Origin: Methanomassiliicoccaceae archaeon DOK
GTDB taxonomy: Archaea > Thermoplasmatota > Thermoplasmata > Methanomassiliicoccales > Methanomethylophilaceae
Assembly (NCBI GenBank): GCA_009911715.1
Contig: CP047880.1
Coordinates: 1,825,136-1,889,135, forward strand
Direction of reading: 5' to 3'
DNA: 64,000 bases
Shown here: piece after piece, positions 7,705 to 17,379 of the stretch
Position numbering within the stretch: position 1 is the first letter of the stretch
Layout of the letters: each line of letters begins with the position of its first letter
Notes under the pieces: generated by a model
Databases searched by the model: none
Told to the model about the DNA's origin: nothing
Seen by the model: only the letters and a program-made list of their open reading frames with translations
Translations under genes and position numbers: made by a program

Positions 7705-9069
7705 TCAAGTCATCACACCGATCAGCGCCTGCAGGGCGAAGACCAGGATGAACAGTCCCGACACCACCCACATGACGCCCGACACCTCGGACCTCCGGCC
7801 GGTGACGACCTTCATCAGACAGTATGTGATGAACCCCATGGCGATCCCGTAGGAGATGTTGTAGCAGAGGGCCATGAACAGTCCCGCGAAAAACGCTGGC
7901 ACCGCATCCGCCATGTCGTCCCAGTCCACGCTCTTGAAGGACGGCAGCATCAGTATCCCCACGAGGACGAGCACCGCGCCGTAGGCCGAAGGGGGGATCA
8001 TGCTTATGGCGGACGCGAGGACCGCGCTGAGGGCTATGCAGACCGCCACCACCAGGCTCGTCAGGCCGGTGCGTCCGCCGGCCTCTATCCCGGCGGTGGA
8101 CTCGACGACCGTCGTCGTGTTGGACGTCCCGAAAACAGCCCCCACAGATGTAGCGCACGAATCGCACAGGAGCGCACGGTCCAGTCTGGTCCTGAAGCCT
8201 GCGCTGTCCACCGAAGACAGCTCCTCCTCGGTGAAGAGCCCGCTGCGCCTCCCGGTCCCGATGAACGTCCCTATGGTGTCGAAGGTGTCCACGAGACTGA
8301 ACGACAGGATGGCGACCACCGCGGACGGTATCATGCTGGCATCGGAGAACAGCGACGGGAGCCCCTCGGATGTGAATATTACCCCGAACGTGTCCGGGAG
8401 CTGCCCTACCGCCTCGACGAACGAGACCGAGTCCGAGGAGTCGGTCAGGCCGAGCGGTATGCCCACGAGCGTCGTCACTATGAGCGCGATCACTATCGCC
8501 CCGCGGACCTTCCTCACATACAGGACGATGGCCAGGACGAGGCCGAACAGGAAGAGCAGGACGGCGGGTTCGGCGAACGAGGACAGCGCAGGGGTTCCTC
8601 CCTCGAACGCGATGACCCCCACCTGAACCAGCCCGATGTAGGCGACGAACAGCCCTATCCCTCCGGATATGGCGTACTGGAGGCTGCGTGGGATGGCGGC
8701 TATGATGAGCCTGCGCACGTTGGTGACTGTTATCAGGATGTTTATGATCCCGCAGATGAACACCATGGACAGCGCCTGCTGCCATGTGAAACCCATCTGA
8801 TCGCAGACCGTGACCACGAAGAACGAGCACATCCCGAGTCCGGGAGCGAGCGCGAAGGGGACGTTGGCGTACAGGGACATAACCAGCGTCCCGACCACCG
8901 ATGCGATTATCGCGGCCAGGAACACTGCGCCCCACTCGATACCCGACTGGGATAGGATGTTCGGGGCGACGATGATGATGTAGGCCATCGAGAAGAACGT
9001 GGTGAGTCCCGCCGTGACCTCGCGGCCCCATGTGGTGCCGTGCGCCTCCAGCCTGAAGATGTCGCCCAT
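7705..9069 (-). CDS. NCS2-family nucleobase permease (AzgA-like)
   Basis: A polytopic membrane transporter of 454 residues with roughly 12 or more hydrophobic segments. The start FRLEAHGTTWGREVTAGLTTFFSMAYIIIVAP is characteristic of the AzgA (adenine/guanine/hypoxanthine) branch of NCS2 permeases. The sequences FALAPGLGMCSFF and SALVDTFDTIGTFIGTG-like SLVDTFDTIGTFIGTGRR also match that branch. It should import purine bases by proton symport; substrate choice is inference. The frame is open 23 codons upstream, but MGDIFRLEAHG matches the usual N-terminus. The gene is divergent from the cyclophilin gene. Confidence 0.88.
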   Translation of the reverse strand: MGDIFRLEAHGTTWGREVTAGLTTFFSMAYIIIVAPNILSQSGIEWGAVFLAAIIASVVGTLVMSLYANVPFALAPGLGMCSFFVVTVCDQMGFTWQQALSMVFICGIINILITVTNVRRLIIAAIPRSLQYAISGGIGLFVAYIGLVQVGVIAFEGGTPALSSFAEPAVLLFLFGLVLAIVLYVRKVRGAIVIALIVTTLVGIPLGLTDSSDSVSFVEAVGQLPDTFGVIFTSEGLPSLFSDASMIPSAVVAILSFSLVDTFDTIGTFIGTGRRSGLFTEEELSSVDSAGFRTRLDRALLCDSCATSVGAVFGTSNTTTVVESTAGIEAGGRTGLTSLVVAVCIALSAVLASAISMIPPSAYGAVLVLVGILMLPSFKSVDWDDMADAVPAFFAGLFMALCYNISYGIAMGFITYCLMKVVTGRRSEVSGVMWVVSGLFILVFALQALIGVMT

Positions 9070-9188
9070 GACTGTGGAATCCCCGTATACGGTTATGATT
9101 CTTCTGCGGACCGCGAGCTGATCGGACGCATCCAGCATGCGGGAGGACCGACCAAAATACTTTCATAATGGGGGCCGTTAGAAGCCTC

Positions 9189-9671
9189 ATGACCATCGTC
9201 GTACTGCACACATCGAAGGGTGACATCAAGGTGAAGATGCACGAGGACATGCCGATCACCACCGGCAACTTCGTCAAACTCGCCAAGGAGGGCTTCTACA
9301 ACGGGACCATCTTCCACAGGGTCATCGACGGATTCATGATCCAGGGCGGAGACCCCACCGGAACCGGAATGGGCGGACCCGGGTACACCATCGAGGACGA
9401 GTTCGGCAAGGGACACTCCAACATCAGGGGAACGATGTCCATGGCCAACACGGGACAGCCCCACTCCGGAGGAAGCCAGTTCTTCATCAACACCGTCAAC
9501 AACACATACCTGGACAAGGAGGATCCCAGGACCCCCTACGCCCACCCCGTGTTCGGAACCGTCATCGAGGGAATGCCCGTCGTGGACGTCATCGGCCGCG
9601 TCGAGACCGACAGGAACGACAAGCCCCTCAAGGACGTGAAGATCATCAGCGTCGACGTCATCGACGAGTGA
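9189..9671 (+). CDS. Peptidyl-prolyl cis-trans isomerase, cyclophilin type
   Basis: A cytoplasmic cyclophilin of 160 residues that speeds proline isomerisation in folding proteins. It has the catalytic core NGTIFHRVIDGFMIQGGDPTGTGMGGPGY with the family Arg and Phe, followed by GTMSMANTGQPHSGGSQFFI and the C-terminal HPVFGTVIEGMPVVD. No signal peptide is present. ATG 9189 (MTIVVLHTSKGD) fits the family start better than the in-frame upstream ATG. A terminator-like hairpin follows at 9690. Confidence 0.93.
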   Translation: MTIVVLHTSKGDIKVKMHEDMPITTGNFVKLAKEGFYNGTIFHRVIDGFMIQGGDPTGTGMGGPGYTIEDEFGKGHSNIRGTMSMANTGQPHSGGSQFFINTVNNTYLDKEDPRTPYAHPVFGTVIEGMPVVDVIGRVETDRNDKPLKDVKIISVDVIDE

Positions 9672-9689
9672 TCCCGCACCCAAATCAAT

Positions 9690-9713
9690 GGAGGGGTCCA
9701 TAGGGACCCCTCC
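9690..9713 (+). terminator. Hairpin after the cyclophilin gene
   Basis: A perfect 10-bp inverted repeat, GGAGGGGTCC and GGACCCCTCC, with a 4-nt loop, placed 19 bp after the stop codon and followed by a pyrimidine-rich stretch. It probably ends the transcript. Confidence 0.55.
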
Positions 9714-9782
9714 TTCTCCAAACCGATACATCGTCAGTTTATTCATACCGCCCGCCGATTCCCGCGTCACGGAGCGGATACT

Positions 9783-10610
9783 ATGTCCAGACACGTGATG
9801 GAATGCCTCGGTATGAGCCGTGTGACCATCGAGGACGGGAAGGTCGTCGAAGTCACTGAGCCCAAAGTCAGATACTGCCCCCTGTTCGCGAAGCGCAGGG
9901 GCATGGAGGAGCTCAACAAGGAGTCGATCAGAGAGAACATCGAGTACCGCATCAACTCGTTCGGCATGTGCACCGAGAACCGCGTGACGACCATGGACAA
10001 CTTCCTGAACTTCGGGATCTCGGAGACACTGTGCTCCGCCCTCAAGAACGGGAAGATCGATGCCGCGGTCATAGCGGCGGACGGGTGTGGGACGGCGGTC
10101 ATCACCGATCCATCACTGGTCCAGGGCATGGGCGGCAGGATCTCCGGGATATGCGAGACCGAACCCATCCCGAAGGTGGTCGAGGCCGTAGGAAGGGAGA
10201 ACATGCTGGACCCCGACACCGCCAGAATAGACATGGAGGCGGGCGTGGACAAGGCGTTCTCCATGGGATACGAGAGAGTCGCCGTCACCACGCCGTTCGT
10301 CGACTCGGCGGAGAGGATGAGGGGGAAGTACGGCGACAGGCTGATCATCATCGGGGTCCACACCACGGGGATGTCCGAGGAGGACTCCGTGAAGGCGTTC
10401 GACAACTTCGACATAATCACCGCATGCGCGTCCAAGTACCTGCGCGAGGAATGCCTGAGGAGACCGGAGACCCTCGTGGCCGGAAACAAGGTGCCCGTGT
10501 ACGGGGTGACACCGATCGGCAGGGAGCTCATGCAGGACAAGCTGGACGAGTGCGGGAAGAAGGCATGGAAGCCCGGGGAGCCCACCGAGTATCCGGATCC
10601 GCTGATCTGA
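9783..10610 (+). CDS. Methanogenesis marker protein 8 (DUF2099)
   Basis: A 275-residue protein of the DUF2099 family, defined as methanogenesis marker 8 because it occurs in methanogens; its biochemical role is not established. Recognisable segments are HVMECLGMSRVTIEDGKVVEV, KVRYCPLFAKRRG, the glycine-rich VIAADGCGTAVI and VQGMGGRISGICETEPIPKVVE, and the C-terminal ACASKYLREEC and GNKVPVYGVTPIGREL. Conserved cysteines (PLCY-like CPLF, GMCTEN, ADGCG, TACAS) could bind metal. It stands alone with no co-directional neighbour close by. It is the main direct sign here that the organism is a methanogen. Confidence 0.85.
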   Translation: MSRHVMECLGMSRVTIEDGKVVEVTEPKVRYCPLFAKRRGMEELNKESIRENIEYRINSFGMCTENRVTTMDNFLNFGISETLCSALKNGKIDAAVIAADGCGTAVITDPSLVQGMGGRISGICETEPIPKVVEAVGRENMLDPDTARIDMEAGVDKAFSMGYERVAVTTPFVDSAERMRGKYGDRLIIIGVHTTGMSEEDSVKAFDNFDIITACASKYLREECLRRPETLVAGNKVPVYGVTPIGRELMQDKLDECGKKAWKPGEPTEYPDPLI

Positions 10611-10731
10611 AACCGGTCATGGCCAGACCCGACCAAACCGGTCTAAAATTGGATTGACAGGCGGCAGAGTCGCCAAGAACAACTGATCAGTCATTGATAG
10701 CTGCAATGCGACCTGTGCAGAACGGGACTAA
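10611..10731. other. Intergenic region with repeats and a small hairpin
   Basis: The spacer holds two copies of AACCGGTC about 25 bp apart and a GGCGGC-AGA-GTCGCC hairpin near 10661-10675. These may form the shared transcription end of the converging marker-8 and PIN genes. No gene is seen. Confidence 0.35.
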
Positions 10732-11097
10732 TCACTCGCCCAGATAGGTGTCGATGGCGAGATGGGTGCCGGACCTGAGGAAGATGATCGGAACCTTCTC
10801 CCTCCTGAGCCTGCGCCTGAGCTCCTTGTCGTTGGTCAGGACGTAGCCCCCAGTCTTCTTGGCCAGTTCTATGACGGAACTGTCCCCTGTGGCCTCGGTG
10901 GGGATGATCTCGTACTTCCTCGCCAGGGACAGTGCCGCGCCGGCGAACTTATGGTCGAGATGCTTGAGCTCCCCCACCAGGGGCCCGGGGACGACGATCC
11001 TCGCCTCGCCCAGGAGTTCCCTGAGAGCGAGGTCGAGGTTCATCTTGATCTCAAAAGGCATGAGTAAGGCGTTTGTGTCGAGGACCACGGTCTGCAT
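10732..11097 (-). CDS. PIN-domain protein (Fcf1/Utp23-like)
   Basis: A 121-residue PIN domain with the expected acidic residues: VVLDTNALLMPFE near the N-terminus, a glutamate in GPLVGELKHL, GDSSVIELAKKTGGYVLTNDKELRRRL and the final IIFLRSGTHL. PIN domains are Mg-dependent RNases. This small archaeal form, sitting directly after the aIF2-gamma gene (5 bp apart), resembles the Fcf1/Utp23-type PIN associated with rRNA processing rather than a VapC toxin; no antitoxin gene precedes it. The operon with S6e and aIF2-gamma supports a translation-linked role. Confidence 0.8.
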   Translation of the reverse strand: MQTVVLDTNALLMPFEIKMNLDLALRELLGEARIVVPGPLVGELKHLDHKFAGAALSLARKYEIIPTEATGDSSVIELAKKTGGYVLTNDKELRRRLRREKVPIIFLRSGTHLAIDTYLGE

Positions 11098-11102
11098 GGC
11101 CC

Positions 11103-12338
11103 TCACTCTACGATGCCGTAGCCGATGAGCCTCCACTTGTTGGAGATCCTTCTGGAGATGGCGACCCTCTGACCGGGCATGATGCACACCGGGATCTTCA
11201 GGGCGACCTCTGCGGAGTCGCTCCTGGCGCTCTTGACGACGCCTACCGTGGTGGCCGTCCCGACACTGAGCATGAGCGGCTCGTTGCTCTTGATCTCCTC
11301 GACTGAAAGCTCTGCGGACGATCCGACGACACGGTCCAGGAGCACGGTCTTCATGCTGAAGTCGTGCGCCACCTTCGGCAGCTCTCCGGGACGTCCGATG
11401 ACCCTTCCCGTGAGTCCGTCGGACTTCGTCATGGCGGCGTCCAGCCCGGTCCCGATGGCGATGAGGCCTCCGGGAAGGACCTTGTCGACGCTCTTGCCTC
11501 CGGCCTCGAGCGAGGTGATCTTCGCGGTGATCCTCTCGTAGACGGTCTTGCCCGCGACCTCGGTCTTCCTTCCGGGGGCGATCTCGATCTCGTCGCCCAC
11601 GTGGAGTGTTCCCTGCATGAGGGAACCGCCCAGGACACCGCCCTTGAGGTCCTCTGGCTTGGTTCCGGGGGAGTTGATGTCGAAGGAACGGGCCACGTGC
11701 ATGAGCGGGGGCGCGTCGACATCCCTGACGACCTTGGAGACGATGTGCTCCTCGATGGCCTCGATGAGCATGTCGATGTTGACTCCGCGGTTGGCAGAGA
11801 TGGGGATGATCGGGGCGTTCTCGGCGATGGTGCCCTTGACGAACTCCTTGATCTGCCTGTAGTTCTCGATCGCCTGCTCCCTGCTGACGATGTCGATCTT
11901 GTTCTGGACGATGATGATCTTGTCGATGCCGATGATGGACAGGGCCATCAGATGCTCCTTGGTCTGGGGCTGGGGGCACTTCTCGTTGGCCGCGACCAGC
12001 AGCAGGGCGCCGTCCATGAGGGCGGCTCCAGAGAGCATCGTCGCCATGAGGGTCTCGTGTCCGGGCGCGTCGACGAAGGACACCGCCCTGAGAAACTCCG
12101 TGTCCGCACCGCAGTTCTTGCACTTCTTGGTGGTGCCGAATGCGGCGGGCCCCTGGCATTGGGGGCATTTGTAGAATGCCACGTCCGCGTACCCGAGACG
12201 GATAGAGATGCCTCTCTTCAGTTCCTCGGAGTGACGGTCCGTCCACTCGCCGGAGAGCGCCTTGGTGAGGGTCGTCTTCCCGTGGTCGACGTGACCGATC
12301 ATCCCGATGTTGATCTCGGGCTGCTGAGGTACTTTCAT
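11103..12338 (-). CDS. Translation initiation factor aIF2 subunit gamma
   Basis: GTPase subunit of archaeal initiation factor 2, which delivers Met-tRNAi to the small ribosomal subunit. The 411-residue length is typical. It has GHVDHGKT (15-22), the zinc knuckle Cys58-Cys61 and Cys73-Cys76, DAPGH (90-94) and VQNKID. Domains II and III follow with [11 protein letters not shown] and the C-terminal GWRLIGYG-like [10 protein letters not shown]. The start codon overlaps the S6e stop by 1 base, with the PIN gene downstream, giving a three-gene operon. Confidence 0.96.
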   Translation of the reverse strand: MKVPQQPEINIGMIGHVDHGKTTLTKALSGEWTDRHSEELKRGISIRLGYADVAFYKCPQCQGPAAFGTTKKCKNCGADTEFLRAVSFVDAPGHETLMATMLSGAALMDGALLLVAANEKCPQPQTKEHLMALSIIGIDKIIIVQNKIDIVSREQAIENYRQIKEFVKGTIAENAPIIPISANRGVNIDMLIEAIEEHIVSKVVRDVDAPPLMHVARSFDINSPGTKPEDLKGGVLGGSLMQGTLHVGDEIEIAPGRKTEVAGKTVYERITAKITSLEAGGKSVDKVLPGGLIAIGTGLDAAMTKSDGLTGRVIGRPGELPKVAHDFSMKTVLLDRVVGSSAELSVEEIKSNEPLMLSVGTATTVGVVKSARSDSAEVALKIPVCIMPGQRVAISRRISNKWRLIGYGIVE

Positions 12339-12748
12339 CAGTTCTCCGCGGGAGCCTCGCCCTCGGGCTGGGGGTTGAGGCACTCCTCGATGGACTTGGG
12401 TCCGTACTCGGCAACGGCCATGTTGATCTGGACGATCTCGGCGGAGATCGCGGATCCGCGGATGGCGACTCTCTTCCTCTGTCCGGGGTACTTCTCGTGG
12501 AATCCCTTGCTGTCGGACAGCAGGAGCTTGACCCTCTTGTTTCCGGGGAGGTCGCTCCTCATGGGGGTACCGTTGCCGTCGGAGCCGCCGGTGATCTTGA
12601 GCTTGTAACCGGGGAGGCCCACGAAAATTCCATCCACGACCTCTCCGATGTTGACACCAATCAGAGAGTTCGCGTGGTGACCAGACACTGCGACGTTGTA
12701 GGACCTTCCGGTCTTGACGTCGTTGACAATGGCTTTGAATTCTACCAT
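12338..12748 (-). CDS. rps6e: Ribosomal protein S6e
   Basis: Small-subunit ribosomal protein of 136 residues, the compact archaeal form without the long eukaryotic C-terminal tail. It matches the family through [40 protein letters not shown] and [16 protein letters not shown]. It is the first gene of the operon with aIF2-gamma and the PIN protein. A TATA-like palindrome GGTTTATAAACC lies about 33-44 bp upstream. Confidence 0.95.
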   Translation of the reverse strand: MVEFKAIVNDVKTGRSYNVAVSGHHANSLIGVNIGEVVDGIFVGLPGYKLKITGGSDGNGTPMRSDLPGNKRVKLLLSDSKGFHEKYPGQRKRVAIRGSAISAEIVQINMAVAEYGPKSIEECLNPQPEGEAPAEN

Positions 12749-12778
12749 TTGAACACCTGTAGGCGTCGCTATTAAAGA

Positions 12779-12790
12779 ATGGTTTATAAA
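12779..12790 (-). promoter_or_regulatory. TATA box of the S6e operon
   Basis: The palindromic element GGTTTATAAACC lies 31 bp ahead of the S6e start. Its symmetry would allow binding in either direction, but only the minus-strand operon starts here; the other neighbour ends at 12806. Confidence 0.5.
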
Positions 12791-12805
12791 CCTTTTCAGA
12801 AGAGG

Positions 12806-14167
12806 TCAGTTGAAGAACATCAGCATCCTGGACACGGCGATGTTGAACATGTCCGCGATGGACCTGCTCTCGTAGTCCTCGGGATGGCACTCGGCGGCGA
12901 GCCCCGTCTCACGCAGGATGGCGTCGGCGGCCTCCGATGCCGCCTCGGAGGAGTACACGGTGGCATTCGTGTTGAAATCCAGATCAAGGGACCTCGTCGT
13001 GAAGTCCGACGAGCCTATGCTGAGCGTGCTGCGGTCCGCGACCATGATGCACTTTGCCAGCGACCTGTCGGCGAAGTAGACCCTTGCGCCGGCCAGCATG
13101 AGGGGGTACGCCGCGGCCAGGGAGTTCCAGGCCTGGTACCAGCGCCTGCTCCTCCTCGGAAGGAGGATCCTGACGTCGACGCCGGACAGCACGGCCAGCT
13201 TGACGGATGCGTAGAGCTCGTCGTTGGGCATGAGGTACGGGAACGACATGTAGAGCGACTCCCTGGCACCCCCGATGATGTCCGAGTAGCACGTCATCAT
13301 CGGACTGCTCTCGCGCAGATCCGGTCCGTCGGAGACGATCTGGACGTCGACACCCCCCTGCCTCGGAGGCGTGGATACCGGGCGGACCCCCAGGTCCTCC
13401 CCCGAACCGTGCAGCCAGTCCGCACGGAACCTCCGTTCCAGACGCTCGGCGGCCAGGCCCTCCAGCCTCATCGCCGCGCCGCGGCCCTCGTAGGCGATGG
13501 CGCCGTCGATCACGACGAAGGAGCGCATGTTGCGGTAGGCGGACTTCTTCATGAACGCAGAGTACAGGGGGTTGTGGAAGGTGCAGAACTTGGCCCCGGC
13601 CTTCCTCAGCTTGCCGATACCTCCCGTCCTCCCGAACCACAGGGTCGATGTCATGATCCTGACGTCCAGCCCCTGCTTCGTCTTCTCGATCAGGGACCTC
13701 ATGACCTCGTCCAGGCCGTGGGGCATGCGGCGAGCCATGATGTATATGGACTCGGTGGCTGAATCGAAGTCGGCTCTCACATCGGCGAGGATCTCCGACC
13801 GCTCCCAGTAGAGCTTCACCAGATTGCCCTTCGTGCGGACATCGGCGCCGAGCTCGCGCAGGGACCTCTGCATGACGGTCTCCTCCCCCTCCTGCGGAGT
13901 GGTGTAATCGAGGAACCTTTGGTCGTCCGCGGACTTTCTCCCGAACCGCCAGCTAGCATATATCGTCGATCCGAAAAGCGCGAACAGCACTATGCCCGCG
14001 AACGGCAGGATGACGATGACCGTGATCCAGAATATCAGGGACCGCGGGTCCAGCCTCTCCGCGAAGATGAGGACGATCAAAGCCAGGACGTCCACGACGA
14101 GCAACGGCTCCCATATGGGGAGCACGAAGGTGATGTAGGCGATCACCTGGTCTGTCAGGAATGTCAT
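12806..14167 (-). CDS. Phospholipase-D/cardiolipin-synthase-like membrane protein with degenerate active sites
   Basis: A 453-residue protein built like cardiolipin synthases. Two N-terminal transmembrane segments (about 8-36 and 43-67) precede two PLD-type repeats (about 120-260 and 290-450). The usual HxKxxxxD motifs are both damaged. In repeat 1 the position of His is Met214 and that of Lys is Ser216 ([12 protein letters not shown]), with Asp221 kept. In repeat 2 His is Leu370 and Asp is Ala377 (LAKCIMVAD), with Lys372 kept. The family makes cardiolipin or transfers phosphatidyl groups; this member is probably catalytically dead or has another role. It stands alone between the S6e and aIF5B genes on the same strand. 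Confidence 0.75.
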   Translation of the reverse strand: MTFLTDQVIAYITFVLPIWEPLLVVDVLALIVLIFAERLDPRSLIFWITVIVILPFAGIVLFALFGSTIYASWRFGRKSADDQRFLDYTTPQEGEETVMQRSLRELGADVRTKGNLVKLYWERSEILADVRADFDSATESIYIMARRMPHGLDEVMRSLIEKTKQGLDVRIMTSTLWFGRTGGIGKLRKAGAKFCTFHNPLYSAFMKKSAYRNMRSFVVIDGAIAYEGRGAAMRLEGLAAERLERRFRADWLHGSGEDLGVRPVSTPPRQGGVDVQIVSDGPDLRESSPMMTCYSDIIGGARESLYMSFPYLMPNDELYASVKLAVLSGVDVRILLPRRSRRWYQAWNSLAAAYPLMLAGARVYFADRSLAKCIMVADRSTLSIGSSDFTTRSLDLDFNTNATVYSSEAASEAADAILRETGLAAECHPEDYESRSIADMFNIAVSRMLMFFN

Positions 14168-14176
14168 GTTACTGGA

Positions 14177-15925
14177 TCACATTCCCCAGAACGGGTCGTC
14201 CTTGCGCTTGATGACGACGGTCTCCTCCATCGCCATCTTCTCGTCATCGTTGAGCTCCAGGGTCTGGAGCTGCTTGTAACCGGACTCGATGAGATCGACG
14301 TAGAGGATGTCCTCCTCATCGATCTGCCTCCCGACGGTCACGCCCTCGATGGCCACTGCGACCTCCTCGCCCTGCTTGGCCTCCTTCAGGGCGTCCTCGC
14401 CCGTGTGGATGCTCTTGATCCTGCCGGCGTCGCGGCCGTCGGAGCCCAGGAGGTTCTCCCCAGGCCTTATCCTTCCGGCCAGCACCCTGACACCGACGAT
14501 GGCGGGCTTGCTCGCGCGGAACACGCAGTTGGGGAGGATCTTGAACTTGGCTGGGAAGGAGAACTCCGACCTCTTGTCCGTGTCGGTCTTCTTCTTGCTG
14601 TCCTCCACCCACTCGATGTAGTCATCGATGAGCTGGTAGACGATCTGGTTCGTCATGACCTTCATCTCGTCGTGGTTGGCGAGCTCCGCCTCGGCGTCCT
14701 TTGACATGTTGACGTTGAATCCCAGGATGACGCAGTTCTTCTTGTCGCCGTACGCGGCCTCGACGATGTCCCTGCGGGTGATTTCGCCGACCCCGTACTT
14801 GCGGATGGGGATGTCGTGCTCCCTGGCCTCGTACGCGAGCGCCTCCAGCGACCCGATGGCATCGGCCTTGATGGTGATCCCCTTCTCCTGGGTCTCGATC
14901 TTGATGCTCGTCTCCTCCTGGAGGGCCTTGATCGCGGGGTCGTTGGGACCCTTCACGACGATGATGGGGGCTCCGGCGATGACGCCCTCGCAGTTCTGGC
15001 AGGAGATCTTGACGCCTGCGGCCGCGTGGAGCTCCTTGACGGAGTCGAACCTGTCCCTGGGGTCGCGGATCTCGTCCAACGGCTTGGGCTTGAGGATGGC
15101 CTTCACCTTGGTGACGACGGGCGCCCCGCGGGTACCCATGGCGACGGTGTCACCCTTCTTCAGCGTCCCGGAGTACAGGATCATGTCCAGGGTCTTCCCC
15201 AGTCCGCGCTCCTCCTTGATCTCGAGGATGGTCCCCTTGCCGGGGCCCTCGCCCTTCTCCAGCTGGGACTCCAGGAAGCGCTGGGCGAGTCCGATGAGGA
15301 CCAGGAGCAGGTCGGGTATGCCCTCCCCCTCCTTGGCGCTGATGGGCACGAGGGCGACGGCCTTGGTGAAGTCGTCGATGCGGTCGTACCTGTCCGCGGA
15401 GATGCCCTGCTCGGCTAGCTGGGCGATGACGGTGTAGAGCTTGTCGTTGAAGGCTGCCAGGGTGTGGTCCTGCTGGACCTTCTCGGCGAGGATGAACGGC
15501 CTGCCCTCCTCGCTGATCCATCCCTGGATGGTGTCGACCTTGTTCAGGGCGATGACGAACGGGGTCTTGTACTGCCTCAGGATGCGGATCGACTCGATGG
15601 TCTGGGGCATCAGCCCCTCCCTGATGTCGATGACGAGGACCGCGATGTCCGCCAGGGAGCCTCCCCTGGCCCTGAGGGTCGTGAACGAGTGGTGGCCCGG
15701 CGTATCGATGAAGAGCAGTCCGGGGACGTCGAACTTCTTGTTGCCGATCAGCTGCTTGCAGACCTTGTAGATGTGCTCGATCGGAACCTCCGTGGCACCG
15801 ATGTGCTGGGTGATCGCCCCTGCCTCGCGTGCCTGGACGGAAGTACCCCTGATGCGGTCGAGAAGCTTCGTCTTGCCGTGGTCTACATGACCAAGAACAC
15901 TGACAACCGGTTGTCTAATCGCCAT
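14177..15925 (-). CDS. infB: Translation initiation factor aIF5B (IF2 homologue)
   Basis: GTPase that promotes subunit joining in translation initiation. The 582-residue protein has [14 protein letters not shown] (12-25), DTPGHHSF, ALNKVDTIQGW and the later domains ending near DPFWGM, the typical archaeal architecture without a long N-terminal extension. Some archaeal homologues carry inteins in the GTPase domain; none is present here. ATG 15925 is favoured over an in-frame GTG at 15934 because AAGGTGG sits at normal Shine-Dalgarno distance from it. It follows ndk in a ribosomal/translation cluster. Confidence 0.95.
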   Translation of the reverse strand: MAIRQPVVSVLGHVDHGKTKLLDRIRGTSVQAREAGAITQHIGATEVPIEHIYKVCKQLIGNKKFDVPGLLFIDTPGHHSFTTLRARGGSLADIAVLVIDIREGLMPQTIESIRILRQYKTPFVIALNKVDTIQGWISEEGRPFILAEKVQQDHTLAAFNDKLYTVIAQLAEQGISADRYDRIDDFTKAVALVPISAKEGEGIPDLLLVLIGLAQRFLESQLEKGEGPGKGTILEIKEERGLGKTLDMILYSGTLKKGDTVAMGTRGAPVVTKVKAILKPKPLDEIRDPRDRFDSVKELHAAAGVKISCQNCEGVIAGAPIIVVKGPNDPAIKALQEETSIKIETQEKGITIKADAIGSLEALAYEAREHDIPIRKYGVGEITRRDIVEAAYGDKKNCVILGFNVNMSKDAEAELANHDEMKVMTNQIVYQLIDDYIEWVEDSKKKTDTDKRSEFSFPAKFKILPNCVFRASKPAIVGVRVLAGRIRPGENLLGSDGRDAGRIKSIHTGEDALKEAKQGEEVAVAIEGVTVGRQIDEEDILYVDLIESGYKQLQTLELNDDEKMAMEETVVIKRKDDPFWGM

Positions 15926-15985
15926 GTCCGCCACCTTTTCAGATAATAATAAGGGGTTTGGTATGAAAATGGTTTAGGTGCTGAA

Positions 15986-16441
15986 TCACTCGTAGATCCA
16001 CTTGTCGGCGGTCCTGTCGTAGGAGACGAGCTCCTCGGGCTTGAAGAAGATGGAGATCTCCCTCTTGGCAGACTCGACCGAATCGGATCCGTGGATGATG
16101 TTCATGCCGGTGACCATGGCGTAGTCGCCGCGGATGGTTCCGGGTGCGGACTCGGCGGGGTTGGTCTTGCCCATCATTCCCCTGCAGACGGAGACCGCGT
16201 TCTCACCCTCGAGCACCATGGCCATGACGGGGCCGGAGGTGATGTAGGAGATGAGAGAGGGGAAGAAGGGCTTGCCCTTGTGCTCCCCGTAATGGTTCTC
16301 CGCCGTCTCCTTGGAGATGACCATCATCTTCATGGCGACGATCTTGAGTCCCTTCTTCTCGAAGCGGGAGAGGATCTCGCCGCAGAGTCCGCGCTGGACT
16401 CCGTCGGGCTTGACCATGAGGTAGGTCTGCTCCATGGCCAT
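15986..16441 (-). CDS. ndk: Nucleoside diphosphate kinase
   Basis: Transfers the terminal phosphate of ATP to other NDPs through a phosphohistidine. The 151-residue protein has the N-terminal [13 protein letters not shown] and the active-site histidine H117 in [17 protein letters not shown] second ATG two codons in is an alternative start. It lies 2 bp after L24e in the conserved archaeal order L7Ae-S28e-L24e-Ndk-aIF5B. Confidence 0.95.
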   Translation of the reverse strand: MAMEQTYLMVKPDGVQRGLCGEILSRFEKKGLKIVAMKMMVISKETAENHYGEHKGKPFFPSLISYITSGPVMAMVLEGENAVSVCRGMMGKTNPAESAPGTIRGDYAMVTGMNIIHGSDSVESAKREISIFFKPEELVSYDRTADKWIYE

Positions 16442-16443
16442 GC

Positions 16444-16668
16444 TCACTCCTCCTTCTTCTCGGCTGCTTTGAGTCTGGCGGCCTTCTCGATGGCGGCCTT
16501 CTCGGTCCACTCGGTGGTCCTTGCGACCCTCTTCAGCTCGATCATGTTCTTGTAGCACTTGTTGGTGTCGAAGAACAGAATTGTGCCGTCCTTCCTGACG
16601 AACATCTTGCCTGTTCCGGGCTCGATGGATGCGCCGCAGAAGGAGCATTTCCTAGTTGTGTCCACCAT
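16444..16668 (-). CDS. rpl24e: Ribosomal protein L24e
   Basis: Large-subunit ribosomal protein of 74 residues with the family zinc finger: [21 protein letters not shown], then [12 protein letters not shown]. The C-terminus is a basic, alanine-rich helix ending in KKEE. The ATG at 16668 is preceded by GAGGTGA at normal spacing; an in-frame GTG three codons upstream is less likely. Confidence 0.94.
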   Translation of the reverse strand: MVDTTRKCSFCGASIEPGTGKMFVRKDGTILFFDTNKCYKNMIELKRVARTTEWTEKAAIEKAARLKAAEKKEE

Positions 16669-16673
16669 GCCAA

Positions 16674-16886
16674 TCACCTCATTCCGAGCTTCCTGGCCTC
16701 TCTGGACGTCTCCCTCAGCATGAGGATGTCCCCCATCCTGACGGGGCCCATGATGTTCCTGGTGATGATTCTACCTTTGTCGCGGCCGTCGAGCACACGG
16801 ACCTTGACCTGGGTGGCCTCTCCGGTCATCCCGGTCCTTCCGATGATCTCGACAACCTCCGAGGGGATGCTGTCTGTGTCGACCAT
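16674..16886 (-). CDS. rps28e: Ribosomal protein S28e
   Basis: Small-subunit protein of 70 residues with the S28e OB-like core ([58 protein letters not shown]). Preceded by a GAGGTGA ribosome site and placed 10 bp after L7Ae. Confidence 0.95.
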   Translation of the reverse strand: MVDTDSIPSEVVEIIGRTGMTGEATQVKVRVLDGRDKGRIITRNIMGPVRMGDILMLRETSREARKLGMR

Positions 16887-16896
16887 TCAGCTCACC

Positions 16897-17262
16897 TCAG
16901 TTCTTGAGAGCCTGGACTGCCTGGGCGATCTCGTCGCAGAGGGCCTTTCCCTTTCCGACGTCGGTGATGGCGACGGAGGCTGCGGGCTTGTCGAGTCCGA
17001 TGGCCTTTCCGAGCTCGATCTTGCTGGGGACGTAGATGTAGGGCACGTTCCTCTCGTCGCAGAGAGCGGGCATGTGGGCGAGGATCTCCGGGGGCTCGAC
17101 GTCGGTGGCCATGATGACGATGGCGGCAGCGCCGCGCTCGACGGTCTTGGTGACCTCGTTGGTTCCCTTCTTGATCTTTCCACCGTCCCTGGCCATCTCG
17201 GCGAGGGAGTAGGCTTTGTCGGAGAGTTCCTTGGGTGTCTCAAACTTCACAAATACAGACAT
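16897..17262 (-). CDS. rpl7ae: Ribosomal protein L7Ae
   Basis: A 121-residue kink-turn-binding protein. In archaea L7Ae is part of the ribosome, of box C/D and H/ACA guide RNPs and of RNase P. Visible signatures are [33 protein letters not shown] and [28 protein letters not shown] is the usual start; the open frame upstream is not. It leads the cluster with S28e, L24e and Ndk. The box C/D sRNA at 50380 in this window would need this protein. Confidence 0.95.
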   Translation of the reverse strand: MSVFVKFETPKELSDKAYSLAEMARDGGKIKKGTNEVTKTVERGAAAIVIMATDVEPPEILAHMPALCDERNVPYIYVPSKIELGKAIGLDKPAASVAITDVGKGKALCDEIAQAVQALKN

Positions 17263-17379
17263 TTCAATTACCTCTTTCAGACGCACCAACGCGCCTTCAT
17301 CATTCATCGGCTCTTGGAGAGCATCCCGCACTATCGGGTGATTGTATTTATAATGTCCGAGGGAAGTGGACGCGACACG

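Noticed and set aside
10732..11097. VapC toxin of a toxin-antitoxin pair
   Set aside because: No antitoxin gene precedes it, and it is the third gene of a translation operon with S6e and aIF2-gamma.
14177..15925. Intein or intron in the aIF5B gene
   Set aside because: The GTPase motifs are contiguous and the length is normal; no intein block is seen.
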